Assembly (NCBI RefSeq): GCF_036373705.1
Contig: NC_089856.1
Location: forward strand, 763,501-827,500
DNA: 64,000 nt
Direction: 5' to 3'
Source of the DNA: Amia ocellicauda
Lineage: Eukaryota; Chordata; Actinopteri; Amiiformes; Amiidae
The position numbers were made by a program, and so were the translations under genes. Below are positions 35,323-46,910 of the stretch, one piece after another; position 1 is the stretch's first letter, and each line of letters begins with the position of its first letter. The notes beneath the pieces were generated by a model. The model had not been told where the DNA came from. It searched no databases and was given only the letters and a program-made list of their open reading frames with translations.

Positions 35323-35513
35323 CAGTGGTTTTCAAACCGGTCCTGGAGTACCCCTGCCCTGCTGTTTTCTGTTCCAACCGTTGTCCTAATTGCTTAATTG
35401 AATCCTTAATTGAACTAACAAAGCCATATACCGTTACATCAAGTAATTAAGATCTCGGTTGGAACAGAAAACACCAGGGCAAGGGGCTTGCAGGACCGGG
35501 TTGAAAACCCCTG
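35323..35513. mobile_element. hAT MITE with 8-bp target duplication
   Basis: A 191-bp palindromic element with ends CAGTGGTTTTCAAACCGGTC and, inverted, CAGGGGTTTTCAACCCGGTC. The flanks CTCTAGAG (35315-35322) and CTCTAGAC (35514-35521) match at 7 of 8 bases. Related to 38094-38277 and 53809-54002. Confidence 0.85.
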
Positions 35514-35741
35514 CTCTAGACAACATGCTCCAGTCACAGATGAATACTCTCTCATGGTTTTAGTTTATTGAACTATTGAACTATTGAGGTGCGGCTTGCC
35601 CGACGTCACGCAAATGAAGGCGTGAGATCAAATGAAAATGAGCTCATCTACAGTCTGACGTCACCGAATCCATGGCCGTCATGTGACAATGTGTTAGAAC
35701 TAAACTGTACAGGTTTTCACGTCACTGATGGAGCTACAAAG

Positions 35742-35786
<45 letters not shown>
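35742..35786. repeat. TA microsatellite
   Basis: A (TA)n run of about 20 units followed by a short CACACA stretch. Confidence 0.9.
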
Positions 35787-35790
<4 letters not shown>

Positions 35791-36048
35791 AACGCTAAAA
35801 GTTCATCAGTACTCACCCTGCTAACGCTGGGCAGTACAACAGCCTAAAGAGAAGAAAAATAAACAATTATCTTCAGAACTGCGCAAAACAAGTACATGAT
35901 GTAGACCTAACTCTCATCATATTAAACAAAACACACACAGTTCTTAAGCTATCCATGTGATGCATTCAATTATAAACTGTGTTTGGCGTAAAAAACCTAG
36001 GGCCCAAGTCTCCCCGCTATTTTACAGAGAAAGCTTGAAAAAAGAAAT

Positions 36049-36510
36049 AAAAACATGGCGCCGGCTACTCCAAGGTCCTGCGAATCGCCACTTCCTTTAA
36101 AGACCTGCTGTACACATCGGGTGAAATAAATGCAATACTCACGTACCAAAGTGATGTCCCAATAGTAATAAAACAAAACAAAAGATCGGAAATCAAATCT
36201 TCACAATGCGCTCTCAAAACCAAAATGTCGTCGATCGAGTTCGTGAAAAACATAACGTGGACTTTTCTACATCTTTATGTAGGGGTGTTCATTTTATGTG
36301 TGTTTTTACATTCAGTACAAGTCTTTTGATTTCAGCATTTTAAATTGGCACATGTGTTATGTGCCTCTCAGTTATAGAAATGAAATATACATCTGTAAAA
36401 CAGCAGAAATTATCTTTCATTTAACCGGAACTCCCTTTTCTGATAATGGTACAGGCGGGACGGTACGTGTTAGAAACAGGCTGGTAAGAGAAGCGCATGC
36501 GCAAAGTACA
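36049..36510 (-). promoter_or_regulatory. Candidate promoter with NRF1-type site
   Basis: GCGCATGCGC at 36493-36502 is a perfect NRF1 consensus. AACATGGCGCCGG near 36052 resembles a YY1 element. Both are common near TATA-less start sites. A far-upstream non-coding first exon of FBXW9 is one possibility (inference). No coding exon was recognised. Confidence 0.3.
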
Positions 36511-36876
36511 GATGTGTTCAGGTTATATTCCTAGTCTCTTTATGTGCGTGTGGTGGTGCTGGTGAGCACTATCTGTATATTCATGACCGGTTTGTGTGTC
36601 TCACTGGGGCTGGGTGTTTATTTACTGAAAAGGTAATTGTAAAACCAGTGAAATTACCTTAGGTGTTTATATATTTAACATTGGACTGTTCAATGGACAC
36701 CATCACATGCAGACAAACACAAGTGAAAATACAGCAATATGAATATGCTAAGCTATCATTTTATATTTTTAATTTCTCATTCATAATCACAATAAATAAA
36801 TCGACAAAGCATCTTAAAATGTATCACTAGTTATCCTTTCATTGTACACAGGCAATTGTCAGTGGAAACACTGGGG

Positions 36877-37118
36877 CACATTCATGAAGGGTTTTACACC
36901 GATTCGCTATTTCAGAATTTTTTTCTGTATTGAATAAAATACAAATTAAAGTTAACATGCAACATGCATTCATCCCCACATATGCAGTTTATGATGAATA
37001 TGCTTTGTATGAGTGCATCGTTTTTCATTCATTTTGTGGCTTATTTGGTTTACATTTTTCGTGTTAAAAATAGTCGGATATAGAATCGCTGTAATGTAAA
37101 CCCCTTGATGAATATAGG
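36877..37118. mobile_element. MITE-like inverted-repeat element
   Basis: The left arm ACATTCATGAAGGGTTTTAC and the inverted right arm (reverse complement starting TATATTCATCAAGGGGTTTA at about 37118) bracket about 240 bp. The left arm is shared with 34844-34942. The target duplication could not be read. Confidence 0.6.
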
Positions 37119-37154
37119 CTAGCATTGATTATGAATTGATTAGACTAGCTGGTG

Positions 37155-37260
37155 ATGCACTCTAAAAATAAAGGTTCTTCAGTGGTTCTGTTTAGAGCCT
37201 TTGGGTTGTTCGTGAGTTTATGGTCATTAATGGGTTCGTTTAAGAACCATGAGGTCCAGC
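37155..37260. repeat. Fish-type MITE fragment
   Basis: GCACTCTAAAAATAAAGGTTC at about 37157 followed by GTTCTT/AAGAACC motifs resembles a common fish DNA-transposon end. Boundaries are uncertain. The rest of 37260-38090 is non-coding with no recognised feature. Confidence 0.35.
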
Positions 37261-38093
37261 CTAAAGACAAGGGATCATTTATTAACCCTTTTTCGTCATG
37301 GTCGTGGTTGATTTGAGACACATTTAAGGATCCTTGTTTGCAAGAAACCTTGGTAAATTGAGTATGAACGCAGCTTGTTTTGGGGGTAAATTGTCAGACC
37401 TCGGGTGTTAATGCCAGTGTGGTTTGATGGGAAATTGGGCTTATTGAAGGCGGTGATGATAGTCCCAAATCACCACTGCTACACTGTTGCATTTTGCCTG
37501 TCGCCAGACATCGCATCAATATCAATAGCAGCCCGACCCACTATTAGCAACACCGGGTGCTGAAAGCAACGCACAGAGATAGAATCAGGCTGACAGGAGG
37601 AGGTGGGCCGGACAGGCAGCACTGACGCGGGCAGGCGAGGCGAGAGGCACTGCGCACGGTGGCCCTCCTGCTGTTGGAAAAGTTGCACTTTGCTCTATAA
37701 GAGCCCCGGAGCCCCAGAAACAGAGACACTAACACAATCACAATCAGGGATTAAAAATTGGTTTAATTCACAAACCGGACCATGTGGAGGACAGAGAGAA
37801 AGGTAGACTGAGACAGAGAGGTAGACAGAGAGGGCAGTATTTGGTAGCCTCTCTGGTGTGCGTACACTGATAATTCAACACCGGTGTCAAATAAATAAAA
37901 CAAATCGATTAGTTTGTCTCAGCTGACTGACACACTGACATCACTCTTATTATTTTAAACAGTGGATTCAAACTTGAAATAAAAACAGAAATAACCAATA
38001 ACAAATAAATAGATACAGGGAGATGAAAGAACTCAATGAGAAAATCAAAGATCTCCACAAGGAGCTCCACTTAGGCCCCCCATGAATCCACAG

Positions 38094-38277
38094 CAGGGGT
38101 TTTCAGACTGGTCCTGCAGTACCCTCTGCCTGCTGGTTTTGTTCCAACCTAGGTCTTAATTACTTAATTGAATGCTATATTGTTAGGTCAATTAAGGACA
38201 ATTAAGCAATTAAGACCTCAGTTGGAAGAAAAACCAGCAAAACAGGGGGTACTCCAGGACTGGTTTGAAAACCCCTG
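38094..38277. mobile_element. hAT MITE with 8-bp target duplication
   Basis: Ends CAGGGGTTTTCAGACTGGTC and, inverted, CAGGGGTTTTCAAACCAGTC. The arms pair along most of the 184 bp. The flanks ATCCACAG (38086-38093) and ACCCACAG (38278-38285) match at 7 of 8 bases. From 38286 to 39178 lies AT-rich sequence and probably the MCOLN1 3' UTR. Confidence 0.85.
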
Positions 38278-39178
38278 ACCCACAGCATCTGGGGGGGCAG
38301 GGAGGCAGCTGCCCACACACAGCAGGGCCGTGCACACCTGGCACCGCACCAGTCACAGACCCCTGCAGCAGCAGCGGCAGAGAACCTCCCCTTGATTGGC
38401 TCAGGACAGAGAGGTGTGACCATTTACACAGATGAGAGGAGCCACAGCAAATAACTGGAGCTAAAACAGACTTTCTACATGTCCAGGTCTATGGTGAACA
38501 CACACACACAATTATATATTACACATACATACACTCTTCCAGTGTCCATTTTTCAAGACTGACACGTGGTTTAGGGAGTGTTGTGTTGTATTGTGCGTCT
38601 GTGATCTGGGAGTCACAGCACCCTGCGCTGTCCATTCGCTCGGCCCCCACGTTGTGCACCTTTGTGTACCAGACTTCAGTTCATGGATTAGTTAAATTAC
38701 AACAAAAATAATAATTAAAATCATAACTAGACAGACATTAAAAAAAAACAAAGAAACAGACTGCTCACTGTGTCAGTCCAGCCCCCCCCAGGACATTAAA
38801 ACTATCATAAAACTCCTTTCAGGTTCCAGTCTCTGTAGGAAGTCCACATTCACACACACAAACTCAATTTGCCACACTCTGACGAACTCACTTACACACA
38901 CACACACACACACACTAATGCCAATTTACCACTTTTGTCTATAACACAGTGCACTCTGGGAAAATAAAATCCCAACTGTGCTTCCATTAGACAAAATGAC
39001 TTAAAAAACAATAAAAGAATGAATAAATAACCAGAGGGAATTAAAAGTGTGGGAGCGGGTGAAACAGCCGCAGTGAGGCATCCTGGGTAAGTGCTTCGAG
39101 TGCCGAGGGCAGTCCGCAATGTTGGCGTGACGTTGGCGTGTAGAGAGAGGCGCTGTGGCCAGCCAGAGAGGCCCCGGC

Positions 39179-42100
39179 TCAGTTCACCAGCAGCACGTCC
39201 TCGTAGGTCGTGGTTCTGAGAGCAGAGACACACTTCTGTACAAACTGCAGCTCAACAAGGGCCACAACAATGTGCTACTCCAACTACTACACTACTACTG
39301 CTACTGATAATAACAGTGAAGTACTGCTAGTACTCTTATAACACCACTACAATACTTATATTGACTGAGACGATAAGAAAACAGCACTACTACTAAACCC
39401 TTAATACTTGCCCTACTTTTTCTACTATTATCAGTGATGATGTCAATAATTCCCGCCCACGGCAGCCCGCACTGACCGGTCGCAGCAGCAGCAGAAGAAG
39501 GCCGAGCAGGGGGAGGTGTCCAGGCCACGGTACTTGCCGGAGCTGGGCGTGTCGGTGCACTCGGCAATGAACGCTTGCAGGTCAGTGATGTGGATCGGCT
39601 CCAAAGTCTGCTGCTGCTGGGAGGGAGGGAGGGACATCAGAGTCTCTCACACACACATACATCAGAGTCACATGAATAGTGAAGAACACCAGCTCTCCCC
39701 CCACCTTGATGCTCTCGTAGGCGCCGGTGATGAGGGCGATGAAGAGGCTGAGCACCATGTAGATGAAGAGGGAGATGAACGTGTACAGGTAGACTTGGCT
39801 GAAGAGCCACACTAGCTGGCTGCTCTGCTGCATCTCCGCAAACGTCACGAACATGTCATCCCCGTTGATCAGCGAGAAGAGACACTCGGACACCATGGAC
39901 AGGGAGCGGAACTGCGGGGCGGGAGAAGGGGGTGTGAGAGAGAGAGAGGCTTCCTGCTGTCCTGCTCAAAATACACAGGCGAAAAGAATACACCCCCAAA
40001 TTTCTGAACCATATCACAGAAGTCACACTCCTCCCAGATACAGAAAAGGTCCCTATCCTTGTGTACCTTGACGTGGTACGGTCCCAGCACTATCCAGCCG
40101 CAGAAGCAGTAGCCCAGGTAGATGACAGCCGCGCAGCAGATAAACCGGATCACATTGGGGAACGCGGCCCTGAGGGTCACGATCAGGATCTGAGAGAGAA
40201 AAAAAAAAAAAAAAAAAAAACAATCAAGCTCAGGAGCAGATGGGAGAACAGCTGAATATTGGGGGGGGGGGGGGGGGGGGTGTCACACTCACATTGTATT
40301 TCTGGAAGAAGCTGAGATATCGGATCACCCCCACCCACACCAGCAGAGTGGACGTGCCCAGCAGGATGCCACACACATCGTAGGAGGACAGGTTCTGAGG
40401 GAGAGAGAGAGGGGTGGTGAAGACAACGGTCACTTAATGCATTCCCTTGTGTATGCATTAGGGATGAGCGAGTACACCATCATCTGTATCTGTTCTACCA
40501 ACTAAATTATCTGTATGCATATCTGTACTCGGAATGCGTGTGGCTTAAACCGGAAGTGGGCGGAGCCTGAACTTGATATGGGTTGATCAGAAGTTGCTAT
40601 AGTTAGTCAAAAACTATTTACAGAACAGCCTCAGAATTCAGCTTCAGAGCAACATTTTTGATCACAAGAGTAAGAGAACTATTTACAGTTTTTTTATAAA
40701 CTTGAATGAACTACAGTTTTTATAGGTCGTCAACTTTTTTTTATTTTTTTTTCTCTTTAAAAATTAAATTTAAACAGTGTAATGTTTCTGCGAGTGATCA
40801 CTTTTTTTTCACTGCCTAATGTTTTTATTTTGGGGGGGGAATTGTATTTTTTATTTCTACACAAAGTAAAAAACACAATGTTAATTAATGACTTGGTGTG
40901 TGTAAGTGTGTGTGGGTGGGGGGGGCTGGTTTTATTATTTTCTTAAATTAACTGATGTTGTAAAGCTGGGTGATTTATGCACAGACACAGCATTCAGCCT
41001 TGCGGCTGTATTCTTGCAGTCAGATGTTTTACAGAGGTAGGAGCGAGCTGAAAATCTAATGAACCGGTAGAAGCAGTGAGTCCCGAGCTGTAACCTGCGA
41101 CTGCAGCGCGTCCAGTAGAGCTCAGCTCTCACAGTGACTCGGCTGAATTTACGAGAGATGACCTTTAAAGAGAGAAGAGTGGCGAGCTGACAGAGGCTGC
41201 TGTGACGATGCGAGATCGCGTCTGTGTAGCAGCAGAACTACAGCAGTCTGTGTCGGCGAGGAGGTGGAGCTCTGTGTGTAGCTGGCCTATCACAGGACGA
41301 TGTGGACAGACACAGCTAGCAGCTGGTAGTACTACCCAATCACGAGTACGGATATTGACACATTGCACTCGGATGATACTCGTGCTCGTAAAAAGTACAT
41401 TATCCGTAGCAGATACTTGTTTCAGCAGAGTACTAGTTCAACCGTAGTATGCATGTCATTTCCTTGTGCCAATTGGTTAATTGGTCCCTACGGGTAAAAT
41501 CGGCTGACCTTGGACTCGATGCCGATCTTGATGCAGCTGCCGGCGATGGTCAGCATGTCGCTGACCACCAGCAGGATGTACCAGCCGTTGATGAACTCCA
41601 TGCGGTCAGCCCAGGACACCGAGCGGCACAGCTGCGTACGGAAATACTGCACGAACTCCTGAGAGAGGGAAGGAGAGGGACAGTTGTAGACACTAAAACA
41701 CACTCAACTCCTCACCCACCCCTCTCTCTGCACCCCACCCCGGACACGCATGGCACTTACTTGTTGCAGCAGCACCCCCCGCAGGATGGAGCGCCCGCAC
41801 AGCAGCAGCGACAGCACGCACACCACCAGCACGATCACGTCAAACGCCAGGCGAGCGTAGCTCTCCGCTGAGAGGGGCAGAGAGAGAGACATAGCAAATG
41901 CATCTTCACTTTTTTTTTTTTTTTTCCCTCTCCCTCTCCTTATTTCCCCCAACCCTGTGTGCTGCTCCCTCCCCCTCTCTCACCATGTCCAGACACACTG
42001 GGGTCTTTGCACTCCTTGATTGACGCCTCGTTGTTCAGACTGATCCTCACCTTCCCACTGTGAGCCTTGTTATCCAGCACAATCTGAGAAGGTCATAGGT

Positions 42101-42545
42101 CACAGGTCACACACACTTTGATCCTTCTTCCCCCACCTCACCCCACCTCACCTCACCCCACCCCACCTCACCTCACTACACACACACACACCAACGTTAC
42201 CAACTACCTGAGATTATGTACTTGAACCCCGAGCAAAACGTCACCCTACCCTGATCACCAAATTTAAGTGAACTTAAAAATCTAGAAAAACTCAAAATAC
42301 TGTTCTGTAAACAACCTAAATATAACCTTAAATCCATCCTTTCTATCAGCAGCTACACCGAACCCAAAACACAAACACACACCGACTCCTCTGTGGACTG
42401 CGGGGGGGTGGGGGACTCACGGTGATGGTGAAAGTGTAGCAGTCTGGGATCTCGTTGTTTATTATGGTCTGGATATTAATGGCCTTCAGCTGGAATGTGA
42501 TAGTCACGTTGATGAGCCTGAGAGAGAGAGAGAGAGAGAAAGGGT

Positions 42546-42616
<71 letters not shown>

Positions 42617-45600
42617 ACTTACTTGTGGAATTTGAGTGTGAAGTTCTTGTAGGAGGGGCCTGCGAGGCCACGGGGCGAGGTCATGGGATTCACACCAACA
42701 CAGTCTGTCAGGAACAACACACACGGTCACTCAACACAGAGGGGCAGAGCGTACAGTGTATGCGCTGTACACCTCCAATCACACCTCAGCACGGCACAGG
42801 CCACTCTATCAACAGCTGTTCTAGTCTTGAACGTGTAATGCCTGCGTGCGTTGCTCCCCAGCGCCCCATTCCCACAGTACCTGTGATGACACGCGGGTCG
42901 ATGTTGAAGGTGTCATTGGCCGGGTCGATGCTGCCCTTCTTGTAGTACTGCTGGCACAGGTAGAGGGCACTCTCGTTCACCTGCTGCCCAAACACATAGG
43001 CATAGCGCCCCACCGTGGTCTGTGGCAGAGTCAGGTACTGCAGGAGGGGGAGGAGAGAGGGAAGAGACACAGATACTGACTGTAGCACAACACAGGACAG
43101 TGCCGTGTGTTGCGTGTGCGCTCAGGGGGTGTGGCATCTGTGTGTGTGTGTGTGTGTGTTACCTGGTCAATGGCGTAGTCTATTTGCGAGTACACGTCAC
43201 TCTGAGTATACACTGCCAGTGTGTCATCGGCGCCGTCACTGTAGTCCTTCAGGAACAGGTGCTTGAAGGACACGGTGTTCTCCTCCTTGAACGTCACCAC
43301 CATCTGATTACTGAGACCAAACAGCACCAGCTGAGACAGGGAGGGAGAGAGAGAAGCCCATTTTAGGCCCGAACACCAGCCTGAACCCCAACACCAGGTT
43401 GACCATCCCTACCTTCATCTAATCTTAAAAAAGCCCAGATTGACTGGGGACTAACACTGAGCCTTGCCTAGCCTACTTATTCCAGTCCAGTCCAGCCCTG
43501 CCCACCTGCACGGTGACGAAGATTATCTTGAGCATCTGCAGAACCAGTTTGTAAGGCTTGCGGCCCTTGGCGTGGTATTTGTCGCAGGGACTCATGAAGA
43601 AATACTTGAGCTTCCTGCGCAGACACTCCTCCTCCTCGTGCTGCTGCGACCCCAGACAGCCAACTCCCGGGGGCGCCTGGGAGTCATCATTGCTGCAGCT
43701 GTGAGATCCATACCGGGTCACAGAGGTCAAGAGCCTGTCCCGCTCTGACAGGGAGGGAGAGAGAGGAAGAGAATGAGGAGAAAGAGAGAGCAATCCTGTT
43801 ACCAACTTATTATCTAGTTAGGTCCATAAATATTTGGACAGTGACACAATACTTTTGTCTCTGTACGCACCACAATGGATTTGAAAGGAAACAATCAAGA
43901 TGTGCTTGAAGTGTACACTTTAAATCTTTAATGTGAGGGCAGTTACATCCAAATTGGGTTGACAGTGTAGGAATTATATGTGGTCCCCCCAATTTTAGGG
44001 GCTCAAAAGTAATTGGACAATTGGCTGCTCAGCTGTCTCAGCTGTTCAATGGCCAGGTGTGTGTTATTCCCTCATTAGGTCAATTACAGGCAAGCAGATA
44101 AAAGGTCTAGATTTGATTTCAAGTGTGGCATTTGCATTTGGAATCTGCTGCCGTTAACCCTCAATATGAAGTCCAAAGAGCTGCCACTGTGAGTGAAGCA
44201 AGTCATCATTAGGCTGAGAAATCAAAACAAACCAATCAGAGAGATAGCAAACACATTAGGTGTGGCCAAAGCAACTTTGGTACATCCTTAAAAAGAAAGA
44301 ACGCACTGTGAGCTCAGGAACACCAAAAGGCCAGAAGACCACGGACAACAACTGTGGTGGATGACAGAAGAATTCTTTCCCTGGTGAAGAAAAACCCCTT
44401 CACATCAGTTGGCCAGATCAAGAACATCCTCCAGGAGGTAGGCGTATCTGTGTCAAAGTCAACAGTCAAGAGAAGACTTCACCAGAGTAAATACAGAGGG
44501 TTTACCACAAGATGGAAACCGGAAACAGGAAGACCAGATTAGAGTTTGTCAAAAACATCTAAAGAGCCCTGTTCAGTTCTGGAACAACATCCTATGGACA
44601 GATGAGACGAAGATCAACTTGTACCAGAATGATGGGAAGAGAAGAGTATGGAGAAGGGAAGGAACTGCTCATGATCCAAAGCAGACCAGCTCATCTGTGA
44701 AAATTATGAGCCCCTAAAATTGGGGGGACTACATATATAAAAAAAAAAAAAAAAAAAATGTATACCACATATAAAAAGATGAAAGTCTACACTTCAAGCA
44801 CATCTTGATTGTTTCCTTTCAAATCCATTGTGGTGGTGTACAGAGACATCTCATAAAATACCTTAAAAATTAGTATTGCATCAGTACTGCAGTTCACTGT
44901 TGAATCAGTAAAGCAAATTGCAAAACAGCTCATGAAAGTTCAGTCTAAACTTCTGTAAACTTTCGACAGCCTGGGGAATAAGAGGAAGTGCACCAAAATC
45001 ACATTACCCAGCAAGCGGCCGTCCCAGTGTATCTGCAGGGATCTGTGCATTTACACTGACAGATGCCCTGATACTGGGATTCACGTACCAGAGAGAGAGG
45101 GGGGGGAGAGAGAGAGACACACACACACACACACACACACACCTTTCCTGACTTTCACACTCCCACATAAACAGAGACACACTTCTCTAACACTCTTACC
45201 CTGCGAAAGTTTAGTGTGTGTGTCTCCACACCTGTGATTTTCTCAGCTGGAAATGGGAAGCATGGCTCTGTGATCCCTGACCTGCTGGAGGGGGAAGTCC
45301 GACTGTCACGGTTACTGTAATGGGGAGTCTAGGTAGTCAATAATTCTGACAGAGAGAGAGAGAAAGTGTGCCTGTGTTATTATCTCACCCCCATTCTCTC
45401 GGTTTCACTTCTCTCTCTCAGTTCCAACGCAGGGCTTAGGAACTTCAATGCTTAATCACTGACGCAGTGTCTCGGTGTTAACTGTGTCAGTGCGGTGTCC
45501 ATGGACAATAGTGTCCAGTCTGTCAGTATCAGCACTGCTCTCTCTCAGTGCACCCACTCAGTCAATATTACCTCCGTCTGTCTCGGCACTGGGTTCAAAA

Positions 45601-46683
45601 TGTCCTAGACAGTGAAAGCATTAATTCAGTTAGTTCTCCCTCCTCCCTCCTTTATCTCCCTCTCTGTCTCACTCTGATAAAAGATAAATAACTAAAATCA
45701 ATGACACAGCAGGAATCCGGGAGCTGAGAGACACAGCGTGTGAGTGGGAGTGGGGACAGGAGCGTGCAGTGACCAGATAAGTGCAGACACCTGTGAACAC
45801 AGAGCTTTATCTCCTCCTGTAAGCATTGTTGGTTTCCATGCTGCCGTTTGTGAAATCTCTCTCCGCGGGAGGCAGTGCTATCTGATGGGGAGCAGGGAGC
45901 GTGGTGTGGCCGGGAGACAGGCTGTCTGACAGGCACAGATACCGTCACTGTCTGCGCACCGGGACCAGCCCTGCACAAAAATCCAGAGTTTCCAGTATTG
46001 CAGCCTGGAGATAGGAGTGGACAGTTCATAGCAACACACACACACACACTCAAACAGAAGCGCAGACACTCACAGATGCACACACAAACACGCACTAACA
46101 CAGGTACTCAAAGACATGCAGACTTACTCACGGACACAGAAACGCACACTGATAGACACACAGTTTGGTTTTTGCTCTACACCCAGGCATTTGGGGGTTA
46201 ACGAGCAGTGACAACTCCACAGACTGGCGGGAGGACAATAGCCCCTTTCAGCCCTTAATGCTGAAACGCTGTCTGTCCACGCAACACCGCCGGCTGTGTG
46301 GTCAGCAGCCAGTCAACCCATCATCATCATCATCATCGTAGTCACCGCTGTCCTTTACCGCTTATTATTAATATCATCATTCAGTCATTTAAGAAACACT
46401 GATTCTGGCGGACAGGAGTACCATAATATTAATAACACACATGGTGATGAAGGTGCACACAACACAGTCCGACACAGCTATACTGATGTCATTGTTTACT
46501 CGTATTTCAGGCGGACCGGGTCCTGAAGACACAGACACACTGCACTGTAAACGAGGACACGGGCTGCGCCAATGAGCCTTCATCACCATCATCATCACAT
46601 CTGGATCTCAGGAGTGCAGGCGGTCACTCACCCGAGTCGCTGCTGTCCTGGTGGTTACACTGCCCGCAGCCCGCGGACGCCAT
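39179..46683 (-). CDS. MCOLN1: MCOLN1 (mucolipin-1, lysosomal TRPML1 cation channel), complete
   Basis: Fourteen coding exons, transcript order: 46683-46632, 43744-43506, 43330-43163, 43037-42881, 42704-42623, 42517-42421, 42083-41984, 41867-41761, 41658-41509, 40394-40293, 40189-40067, 39911-39705, 39616-39477, 39215-39179. They sum to 1761 nt, or 586 aa (human 580, also 14 exons). The channel releases Ca2+, Fe2+ and Zn2+ from late endosomes and lysosomes and needs PI(3,5)P2 (family knowledge). Visible are an N-terminal ERDRLL dileucine sorting signal and the basic RRKLKYFF...AKGRKPYKL lipid-binding region. The large luminal loop between TM1 and TM2 carries NVT, NFT and NES-type glycosylation sites. 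Hydrophobic segments follow, with the pore [11 protein letters not shown] and last helix [15 protein letters not shown]. The tail has a CCCC cluster (palmitoylation in relatives) and ends VLLVN. Intron 1 holds a Tc1 fragment and intron 9 a hAT element. Confidence 0.97.
40199..40281. repeat. poly-A and poly-G tracts in MCOLN1 intron
   Basis: An A run at 40200-40220 and a run of about 20 G at 40261-40280. The G run begins only about a dozen bases inside the intron from the splice donor at 40292, so the transcript carries a C-tract there. Confidence 0.9.
40459..41446. mobile_element. hAT element with perfect 8-bp target duplication in MCOLN1 intron
   Basis: Ends TAGGGATGAGCGAGTAC and, inverted, TACGGTTGAACTAGTAC (13 of 17 identical). 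Identical 8-mers GTATGCAT flank both ends (40451-40458 and 41447-41454). The 988-bp length and lack of a long ORF indicate a non-autonomous copy. Confidence 0.85.
42546..42616. repeat. (CAGG)n tetranucleotide array beside MCOLN1 splice donor
   Basis: About 17 pure CAGG/AGGC units ending 6 bases from the donor of the 42623-42704 exon. On the transcript strand it is a CCTG array immediately after GTAAGT. Confidence 0.95.
43816..44850 (+). mobile_element. Truncated, internally deleted Tc1-like transposon in MCOLN1 intron 1
   Basis: The left terminus GTTAGGTCCATAAATATTTG is followed by CACCACAATGGATTTGAAAG. The inverted copy of that subterminal block reappears at 44785-44846, but the outer right terminus is missing. 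Inside are transposase pieces: [19 protein letters not shown] (44354 onward, helix-turn-helix), then a jump to a segment reading [18 protein letters not shown] and an early end. It cannot encode active transposase. Confidence 0.85.
44850..46631. other. Rest of MCOLN1 intron 1
   Basis: CA and GA microsatellites (45060-45140, 45340-45360, 46030-46110) and a (CAT)n stretch at 46319-46337. No further gene, RNA or complete element was recognised. Confidence 0.4.
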
Positions 46684-46910
46684 TCTTACACGGTTTGTGT
46701 TAAAGGCATCAATGCGTACACACGTAGTAAAATCAGATTAAACTCCCCGCATGTGTCCTCTGTGGGTTCAGGTGGGCTGTGGGCTCGGCTCGGCGCGGGT
46801 GAGTCGTGGCCGTGGCAGTGTGTCTTTGTCCGGGCATCTTACTTAACAGCCCCCTGACTTCCTGGCGGAGTCATGTGACCGCAGTCATGTGACCGCGGAC
46901 ACGTGTGTTT
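46684..46910 (-). promoter_or_regulatory. MCOLN1: MCOLN1 promoter with E-box (CLEAR-like) cluster
   Basis: Upstream of the ATG (46683) are two copies of GTCATGTGAC (46870-46879 and 46884-46893) and one CACGTG (46900-46905). Relatives of MCOLN1 are direct TFEB/TFE3/MITF targets through CLEAR sites (consensus GTCACGTGAC). Each decamer differs from it at one position, and CATGTG is the MITF-type core. Spacing of 14 bp puts the two copies on nearly the same face of the helix. Confidence 0.6.

Noticed and set aside
36065-36253. 62-codon minus-strand frame near the candidate promoter
   Set aside because: Short, with no recognised family and no splice partner. Kept only as part of the regulatory candidate.
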